DNA from: Deltaproteobacteria bacterium
Lineage (GTDB): Bacteria > Desulfobacterota > Desulfobulbia > Desulfobulbales > VMSU01
Assembly: GCA_024274995.1 (NCBI GenBank)
Contig: JAJSAA010000146.1
Location: 1-10,599, forward strand
Direction: 5' to 3'
Length of the DNA stretch: 10,599 bases
Each line of letters opens with the position of its first letter. The first letter of the stretch is position 1. Under the pieces are notes generated by a model. It did no database searches. It saw nothing but the letters and a program-made list of their open reading frames with translations, and had not been told where the DNA came from. Below, piece by piece: positions 6,119 through 10,599 of this stretch. Both the position numbers and the translations under genes were made by a program.

Positions 6119-6535
6119 ATGGAATTAATTCGTTTTGGAGTTTCAATTCAGGATCATTTGTTAGAGCGTTTTGATAATTTGATTGCCGAAAAGGGCTATG
6201 CCAATCGTTCCGAGGCCATTAGGGATTTAATCCGTAATTCGTTGGTAGAGGATGAAATGGAAACTCGCGACGAAGAGACCGTCGGGACGATAGCCATGGT
6301 CTATGATCATCATACCAGAGAGTTGTCTGATAAATTAACCGACCATCAGCATTCATATTTTAAGGAAATTATCTCTTCCCTGCATGTTCACCTTGATCAG
6401 CACAACTGCCTTGAAGTAGTGGTGGCGAAGGGTAAAAATAAAAAAATAAAGCAATTGGCGCAGGAATTAATCGGTACCAAGGGGGTTAAATACGGCCGTT
6501 TAATGTCCACTCCTCCCACTGGTAAAAATTTATGA
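6119..6535 (+). CDS. nikR: Nickel-responsive transcriptional regulator NikR
   Basis: Ribbon-helix-helix repressor of 138 aa that binds Ni2+ and then DNA, normally to switch off nickel uptake. The N-terminal RHH domain (about 1-45) contains RFGVSI as the DNA-contacting strand and the family block NRSEAIRDLIR (29-39). The C-terminal ACT-like domain holds the four square-planar Ni ligands with the same spacing as E. coli H76/H87/H89/C95: here H78, H89, H91 and C97, in LHVHLDQHNC. All are intact, so it should sense nickel. GGAG stands 6 nt before the ATG. The gene converges with the nickel transport cluster on the other strand, which fits its role. It is immediately preceded by the 178-bp element and a GTTAC/GTAAC palindrome that may be an autoregulatory site. 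Confidence 0.96.
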   Translation: MELIRFGVSIQDHLLERFDNLIAEKGYANRSEAIRDLIRNSLVEDEMETRDEETVGTIAMVYDHHTRELSDKLTDHQHSYFKEIISSLHVHLDQHNCLEVVVAKGKNKKIKQLAQELIGTKGVKYGRLMSTPPTGKNL

Positions 6536-6565
6536 TCTGTATCTGTTGTATTGGCAGGGTATTCC

Positions 6566-6653
6566 TGAAACGCTCGCATACGATCGTAGTCGTACCGCTC
6601 CGCTACATTTCGAGATGTTATGAAGTCAAGAGTGTAGTTTGTTGAGCGCTTAT
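6566..6653 (-). mobile_element. Diverged relative of the 76-bp element
   Basis: Lies in the convergent gap between nikR and the TPR gene. Read on the minus strand, TAAGCGCTCAA (6642-6652) is identical to 4545-4555, and the internal 26-mer at 6604-6629 matches 4564-4589 at 23 of 26 bases. The far end (6566-6575) matches the terminal repeat at only 7 of 10, and no flanking duplication remains, so this is an old, decayed copy. The rest of the 171-bp gap (6536-6706) shows no gene and no terminator with a U-tract. Confidence 0.6.
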
Positions 6654-6706
6654 TAATAAAGGGTACATTGTGGAACGTCACTTAACGCGATGCTCTGAAT
6701 GTTCTC

Positions 6707-7240
6707 TTATCGTGTCGTGGATGGCTGATGAATGTTTATGTTCTGCAGGGCCTTTTTTATGGCGGGCAGGGCGGCGATTACTGCTGACGGCTGGTTAGGG
6801 AGTAAGGCCTTTTGGACGGCGGTCTGCAAGGCCTTTTGGGCCTTGTCTAATTCTTCCAGCATAATATAGGCCTGGCCGAGATGGTAATATACCAGAGGGT
6901 CGGCTGGATTCAGGGCCTTGGCCTTTTTAAATTGAGCCGCGGCCGCCGGAGCATTTTGCTGTTTCAGCATGACTAACCCTAGGGCATCCGTGGCGTTGAA
7001 ATTCGCGGGGTCATTTTTGAGGACAGTGTTAAACTGTTTTTTTGCCTCCTGCAGTTTCTTCATACGGTATAGAGCCATTCCCAGTTTGTTTCTGATATCA
7101 TTTTTCTTCGGTTGAAAATCCAGCAGCATACGATATTCTATTTCGGCCACCGGGTCGGCAATTTTGCCCTTACCTATATGGGCCTCGACTGGCCGGGCGC
7201 TTAAAACCAGCAAGGTAATCAGCAGGTATATCAGTTTCAT
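6707..7240 (-). CDS. Exported TPR-repeat protein
   Basis: Small periplasmic or exported protein (177 aa). Residues 1-20 form a signal peptide (LIYLLITLLVLSA, probable cleavage after PVEA), which would leave a mature protein starting HIGKGK. About three tetratricopeptide repeats follow (roughly 50-83, 84-117 and 118-150; for example ALYRMKKLQEAKKQF, DPLVYYHLGQAYIMLEELDKA). Such repeats form helical scaffolds for protein-protein contact, and no enzymatic motif is seen. It is the last gene of the nickel cluster, 35 nt downstream of the NicO-like gene, so a role in metal transport or assembly is possible but unproven. No clear Shine-Dalgarno precedes the ATG; the signal peptide supports this start. 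Confidence 0.85.
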   Translation of the reverse strand: MKLIYLLITLLVLSARPVEAHIGKGKIADPVAEIEYRMLLDFQPKKNDIRNKLGMALYRMKKLQEAKKQFNTVLKNDPANFNATDALGLVMLKQQNAPAAAAQFKKAKALNPADPLVYYHLGQAYIMLEELDKAQKALQTAVQKALLPNQPSAVIAALPAIKKALQNINIHQPSTTR

Positions 7241-7275
7241 GATTGTGAGCTAAAAGGGTGACTGAAGTTATGTCG

Positions 7276-8061
7276 TTATTTCAAACTCATTACCCAGGTA
7301 ATGGAGTTGAACATTGTATAACCGCCTAAGGCAATTATTATTAAGGCGCTGAAAATTCCTAAACGGCGGCTTAACTCCTGATTGCCGCCTATCTTTTCCG
7401 TAAGACGGCTGGCTTGAGACAGTATCAGGCCAATGGTCATCATGACTAAGCCCAGGCCAAGGCTGAAGAAAAGGGTTACGGTCAGGCCCTTGGCTATTTT
7501 GCCGGCGCCAATAGCGGCCAGAAGGGTGGCAATGGCGGCAGGACAGGGGATGAGACCGCCTGAAATTCCCAGTAATAATAGATTCCATTTATTATAACGC
7601 TCGGCCGGAGTGACAGCTGCGTTCTGATGATCGTGAGCGTGATTGTGGGGCTGCCTGTGCTCGTGGGAATATTCGTGACTATGATGGGGATGGATGCGGT
7701 CATGATGGTCGTGGCTGGAACCAAAGAGATGTATATGATTATGGCTGCTGTTGCGACTGAGCCGTTGTTGCAACAGCCAGATACCAACTATGAGAATAAT
7801 GGCCGATGAACCAAGGCCGAGCCAGGCATGGAGCTGAATTCCGGAATAACTGTGGGCCAGGAGTTTAGCGGCAATGCCGAGGATAATTACGCTGAAGGTG
7901 TGGGTAAAGGTAACAATCAAACCCAATAATATACCGTCCACGGCCCGGCCCTTGGTACCTATCATATAGGCGGCGATCAGGGTCTTACCGTGGCCCGGTT
8001 CAAAGGCGTGTAAGGCTCCCAATATAATGGCGCCGGAATAAAGCATTAAATCAGAAGGCAT
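7276..8061 (-). CDS. NicO/RcnA-family nickel/cobalt membrane transporter with His-rich loop
   Basis: Inner-membrane protein of 261 aa with about six hydrophobic segments. The N-terminal signature LHAFEPGHGKT (17-27) and the later THTFSV segment (53-58) are typical of the NicO superfamily (RcnA efflux and related proteins). Segments before and after a hydrophilic loop (about 103-150) are membrane-spanning; the loop has 16 His in residues 107-145, as expected for a metal-binding loop of Ni/Co transporters. A second conserved block, ISGGLIPCPAA, opens the C-terminal half. AGGAG six nt before the ATG fixes the start. Family members export Ni2+/Co2+ (RcnA) or in some cases import, and direction cannot be read here. 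It follows nikO after 124 nt on the same strand, so the same locus may control both entry and exit of nickel. Confidence 0.88.
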   Translation of the reverse strand: MPSDLMLYSGAIILGALHAFEPGHGKTLIAAYMIGTKGRAVDGILLGLIVTFTHTFSVIILGIAAKLLAHSYSGIQLHAWLGLGSSAIILIVGIWLLQQRLSRNSSHNHIHLFGSSHDHHDRIHPHHSHEYSHEHRQPHNHAHDHQNAAVTPAERYNKWNLLLLGISGGLIPCPAAIATLLAAIGAGKIAKGLTVTLFFSLGLGLVMMTIGLILSQASRLTEKIGGNQELSRRLGIFSALIIIALGGYTMFNSITWVMSLK

Positions 8062-8185
8062 ATCAATCTCCTATAATCTTCATAAATCAAAAATAGGCTA
8101 TTGATACCATAAAGGCGAACAAAGCAAAAGGCGTAAGTACCCGCCGTAATAGTTGAAATTGGGGTGCTACTGAAACGTTTATGCT

Positions 8186-8980
8186 TTAATGTTGATGCGG
8201 ATGGCGGTGGGTAAGAGCGGGGTGGACATGCCGATGGCGATGCATGAGATTGGCCCGTAACAACAGGGCCTCATCTTGTAATATCTCCTGCGGGTTGCCT
8301 TGAGCGGCCAGTCGATGATCCTCGCCGAGGATGTAGGCCTGATCGGCGATTACCTTGGCTACCTCGAGTTCATGAATAGCCACAATCAGGGTTTTGCCTT
8401 TTGCCGTTAGCGAAAGAATAAACTCAATAACCCAGTCCTGGGTACGTGGATCAAGATTGGCCGTTGGTTCGTCAAGCAGCCAGACCTCCGGATCTAAGGC
8501 TAACAATGAGGCTAAGGCCACCTTTTTCTTTTCACCTTCGCTGAGTTGATAGGGGACTCGGTCTTTAAGCTTTTCAATTCCCAGGGCATTGAGGGCGGCA
8601 TTGGTTTTTTCTTCCACCTCTTCCCGTACTAGTCCCATTTGGAGAGGAGAAAAGGCCACCTCCTGCCAGACGGTGGGGAGAAAGAGTTGAGAGTCTGGAT
8701 CTTGAAAGAGGAACCCCACCCGGCGCCGAAAGGCAAAGGCGAATGTTTCGTCCTGCAATCGGCTCTCCGTTAAGGGCTCTCCAAAGGCCTCTATCGTGCC
8801 CTGATCCGGAAAATAAAGGCCGTCAATTAACTTGAGCAGGGTAGATTTGCCGGAGCCGTTTACGCCGAGAAAGACCACGTTCTCACCTTGTCTGATACTG
8901 AAATCTATATCATGCAGCCCGGAAAGACCGCCGGGGTAATTATAGCTCATCTTGCTAACCTTAAAAACCGTGTTGCTCAT
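8186..8980 (-). CDS. nikO: Nickel ECF/CbiO-type transporter ATP-binding subunit
   Basis: ATPase (264 aa) that powers the nickel importer with NikQ, NikM and NikN. Walker A is GVNGSGKST (39-47), the Q-loop Q93 in FQDPDSQLF, the ABC signature LSEGEKKKVA (146-155), Walker B VWLLDEPT with E171, and the switch histidine H203. The signature has E for the usual second G, a variant common in CbiO-type proteins. The C-terminus is a His-rich tail with eight His in its last 19 residues, likely binding nickel. The frame stays open upstream to 9052, but the ATG at 8980 is preferred: it overlaps the nikQ stop as ATGA, has GGGGAG just upstream, and gives a normal CbiO N-terminus (MSNTVFKV). Confidence 0.93.
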   Translation of the reverse strand: MSNTVFKVSKMSYNYPGGLSGLHDIDFSIRQGENVVFLGVNGSGKSTLLKLIDGLYFPDQGTIEAFGEPLTESRLQDETFAFAFRRRVGFLFQDPDSQLFLPTVWQEVAFSPLQMGLVREEVEEKTNAALNALGIEKLKDRVPYQLSEGEKKKVALASLLALDPEVWLLDEPTANLDPRTQDWVIEFILSLTAKGKTLIVAIHELEVAKVIADQAYILGEDHRLAAQGNPQEILQDEALLLRANLMHRHRHVHPALTHRHPHQH

Positions 8981-9846
8981 TTCATCTCCCCAAAAAAAAT
9001 AATTGCGCCGATAAAGATAATTGTAAAGGCGGCCCAGGCCGCGTCCCGCCATTGGAAACGAAAATCGTCCAGAAAGCGGGCGTGGCCGGTCCAGCCCCTG
9101 GAGAGCATGGCAAGATAGACATCATTACTCAGTTTATATGAGCGGTTCAATAAAAAACCCAGCCTGGAAGACAGCCAATTCTGCTGTTCTCTGGTATTTG
9201 TCCGGCCGACGGTGCGGCTGCGACGGGCCAGAAACATTTCCTCTGCCACTTTAATAAACAGGAAGATATAACGGTAGGTCATACCGAAAATAAGAATAGC
9301 GATCTTGGGAAAATGAAGGGCTGACAGGGCCTGAAGAAGACGAGCCCATTCCGTGGTCAGCACCAGCAGTACGGATAGGGAAACTGAAGTCGCCACCCGG
9401 AGGATAAAGATTTCCGCCCCATGCAGCCCCTGCTGGGTAATAGTAATGGTGGCGGGGAGATGAAACGGCCCCCAGTTAAGCGGGGCAGCAAAGGTCAGCA
9501 GGGTAATAAGCGGTTGGCCGGGGGTAACAATATTAAAGATAGCTGGCAGGGCAATGATGCCGGTGAAGAGTGGAATGAAGAGCCAGACCCGTTTGAGGAA
9601 AAAAAGCAAAGGGATGCGGGAAGCCAGAGCGAGAACGATAGTCAACAGATATATTAGCGCCATAACTCTAAGATGACGGGTAATGGCGGTGGCAATTAAG
9701 AGGGATAGAAAGGTTATAATTTTACCTCGGGGATCGAGTCCCTGAAGCAGACCGGGAAGCCGGGCGTAACGCTCCGCGAAGATGGCCTGTTTAATCGCCT
9801 CGGTGAGCCCGGCCAGGGTTTTACCAACAAAATTATTTCTGCTCAT
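8977..9846 (-). CDS. nikQ: Nickel ECF/CbiQ-type transmembrane (T) subunit
   Basis: Integral membrane protein (289 aa) that couples ATP hydrolysis by NikO to the substrate-binding NikM/NikN. The hydrophobic core spans are at about 43-75, 80-107, 146-164 and 181-200, with a last segment at 268-285. The DPRGK block (38-42) is typical of CbiQ. Two coupling-helix motifs are visible: ARRS (207-210) and MLSRGW (247-252), equivalent to the paired Ala-Arg motifs of ECF T components that dock into the ATPase. Cobalt and nickel versions cannot be told apart from this chain alone; the neighbouring nikR favours nickel. It starts 23 nt after the small subunit gene without a clear ribosome site and overlaps nikO by ATGA. 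Confidence 0.92.
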   Translation of the reverse strand: MSRNNFVGKTLAGLTEAIKQAIFAERYARLPGLLQGLDPRGKIITFLSLLIATAITRHLRVMALIYLLTIVLALASRIPLLFFLKRVWLFIPLFTGIIALPAIFNIVTPGQPLITLLTFAAPLNWGPFHLPATITITQQGLHGAEIFILRVATSVSLSVLLVLTTEWARLLQALSALHFPKIAILIFGMTYRYIFLFIKVAEEMFLARRSRTVGRTNTREQQNWLSSRLGFLLNRSYKLSNDVYLAMLSRGWTGHARFLDDFRFQWRDAAWAAFTIIFIGAIIFFGEMK

Positions 9847-9869
9847 TATTGGTTTTTTTGGGGACTCTA

Positions 9870-10166
9870 CTATTTTCGTGCCAAAAGGCGGCCGAGGAAC
9901 CAGGTAATGAGAATAATAAGACCCATCCCGATGAGCGCGGAGAGAACATAGCCCGGCTTGTCCCCGGCCTGGGGAATGCTGTAATCCGCAAATGGTGCCT
10001 TCCAGATATCGCTGAATCTAACCATGCCAGCGGGAACATAGCCCAGCAACTTAGTCAGTTCCTCACTGCCCCATTCACCCCAGGCGGTATTAGTGGCCAA
10101 AAGTCCTATGGGAGAAATCAGGGCCAGCAGGCCCAGGCCAATCCATAACTTTTTTATTCCTTTCAT
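9870..10166 (-). CDS. nikN: Small NikN/PDGLE-type membrane subunit of the nickel transporter
   Basis: Short protein (98 aa) with two membrane segments (about 7-25 and 73-95) flanking an extracytoplasmic stretch of about 45 residues. The order SPIGLL, AWGEWGSEEL, YVPAGM, FSDIWKAPFADY and PGYVLSALIG resembles the PDGLE-domain partners of CbiM/NikM, equivalent to CbiN in cobalt systems, although the literal PDGLE motif is absent. Such subunits are needed with NikM to load the metal. The start codon overlaps the nikM stop as ATGA, a strong sign of translational coupling. Identification rests on context and recalled family pattern, so the exact subtype name is less certain than its role. Confidence 0.82.
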   Translation of the reverse strand: MKGIKKLWIGLGLLALISPIGLLATNTAWGEWGSEELTKLLGYVPAGMVRFSDIWKAPFADYSIPQAGDKPGYVLSALIGMGLIILITWFLGRLLARK

Positions 10167-10599
10167 ACTCTTACCCCCTCGTCTTTGATATTTGTCTTAA
10201 GGCCCAGGTGAATCGAGTGCCTGGTAAAGGCCAAAACTCCTTCAGTTGCGATCACCTCAGCAATACCGGCTATGGTTAAATGAGCAATCATCATGGCTGG
10301 AATGGTTTGGCTGAGGTTGTATGGACAGTAAAGGGGGGTGCCGTTGGCGGTATGAAAAAGGAGCGGCTGGATTCCAAGTTCAATGGCGGCGCAGAGGGCG
10401 GCGGCATTGATTCCAGCATAACTGCCCAGGGCAATGGCAAACCAATGACGGCCTGAGCCGGCGGCTGCTCCCCGGCTGGTCAGCCAATAGATAAAATAAC
10501 CAACGAATGGTAGGACGATGGCCATGTTAAAGCAATTGGCTCCGTAAGATAATATGCCGCCGTCTCCAAAAAAGATGGCCTGCACTAAGAGGGCGACTG
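10163..10599 (-). CDS. nikM: Nickel ECF substrate-binding membrane subunit (CbiM/NikM), C-terminal part
   Basis: The frame is open at the right edge, so the gene continues outside the window; about 145 C-terminal codons are present. The segments LLVQAIFFGDGG and GANCFNMA match CbiM/NikM, and several hydrophobic spans follow (for example AIVLPFVGYFIYWL, and the stretch containing MIAHLTIAGIAEV). CbiM/NikM holds the metal through an N-terminal His (in MHIPDG), which lies off the window. A GTG at 10585 is not the true start, because the protein-like frame continues upstream of it. Its stop overlaps the start of the NikN-type gene. Any promoter and NikR site for the transport operon must lie to the right of this window. 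Confidence 0.9.
   Translation of the reverse strand, partial: VALLVQAIFFGDGGILSYGANCFNMAIVLPFVGYFIYWLTSRGAAAGSGRHWFAIALGSYAGINAAALCAAIELGIQPLLFHTANGTPLYCPYNLSQTIPAMMIAHLTIAGIAEVIATEGVLAFTRHSIHLGLKTNIKDEGVRV

Noticed and set aside
7494..7809. Other-frame ORFs across the NicO His-rich loop
   Set aside because: The repetitive CAT/CAC codons of the His loop give open frames on both strands; the product of the real frame is recognised.
8062..8185. Riboswitch or metal-sensing leader between nikO and nicO
   Set aside because: No recognisable cobalamin or NiCo riboswitch core and no terminator-like hairpin was found in this 124-nt spacer.
8981..9052. Upstream extension of nikO by 24 codons (start at 9052)
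   Set aside because: The extension overlaps the end of nikQ and does not look like a CbiO N-terminus; the ATG at 8980 has the ATGA overlap and a good ribosome site.

Overview
The window suggests a Gram-negative bacterium, most likely an anaerobic Desulfobacterota (delta-proteobacterial) lineage. This is an inference from the gene mix: a NikR-linked CbiM/N/Q/O-type nickel importer, a DMSO-reductase-type four-cluster ferredoxin, a response regulator with a GGDEF-like output domain, and an E. coli-like PepN. No gene here fixes the taxon by itself.

Left block (1-4497, all on the minus strand). Transcription order is a REC+GGDEF-like response regulator (3526-4497), a doubtful 42-codon ORF (3370-3498), an exported MltD-type lytic transglycosylase with three LysM-like domains (1149-3338), and the N-terminal part of aminopeptidase N (pepN, to 1123, running off the left edge). 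The GGDEF-like domain has lost its active-site motif but keeps an exactly spaced I-site, so it looks like a c-di-GMP reader rather than a synthase.

Middle block (4498-6118). A divergent intergenic region holds a 76-bp mobile element. It is followed by a NUDIX hydrolase (4719-5204) and an orphan 4x[4Fe-4S] electron-transfer subunit (5259-5903), both on the plus strand. A second, 178-bp element (5910-6087) begins right at the stop codon of the ferredoxin gene and ends just upstream of nikR. Both elements start with GTAA, end with TTAC and are flanked by perfect 8-bp direct repeats (GGAAAAAT; GAAAACTG). That pattern fits non-autonomous (MITE-like) derivatives of IS66-type elements. Both also carry an internal direct copy of their end sequence 43-45 bp in from the left end. 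A diverged relative of the first element lies at about 6566-6653. I regard these elements as the least expected content of the window.

Right block (6119-10599). This is a nickel homeostasis locus. nikR (plus strand) converges on a minus-strand cluster transcribed in the order nikM (partial, right edge), a PDGLE/NikN-type small membrane subunit, nikQ, nikO, a NicO/RcnA-like membrane protein with a His-rich loop, and an exported TPR protein. Two ATGA start-stop overlaps (nikM/nikN and nikQ/nikO) support one operon. NikM-N-Q-O would import Ni2+ using ATP. NicO may export or otherwise move Ni/Co. NikR would sense cytoplasmic Ni2+ and repress. A CAGTTAC-N15-GTAACTG palindrome next to the nikR start is a candidate operator, and half of it is the end of the 178-bp mobile element.

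No tRNA, rRNA, CRISPR array, riboswitch or convincing intrinsic terminator was seen.
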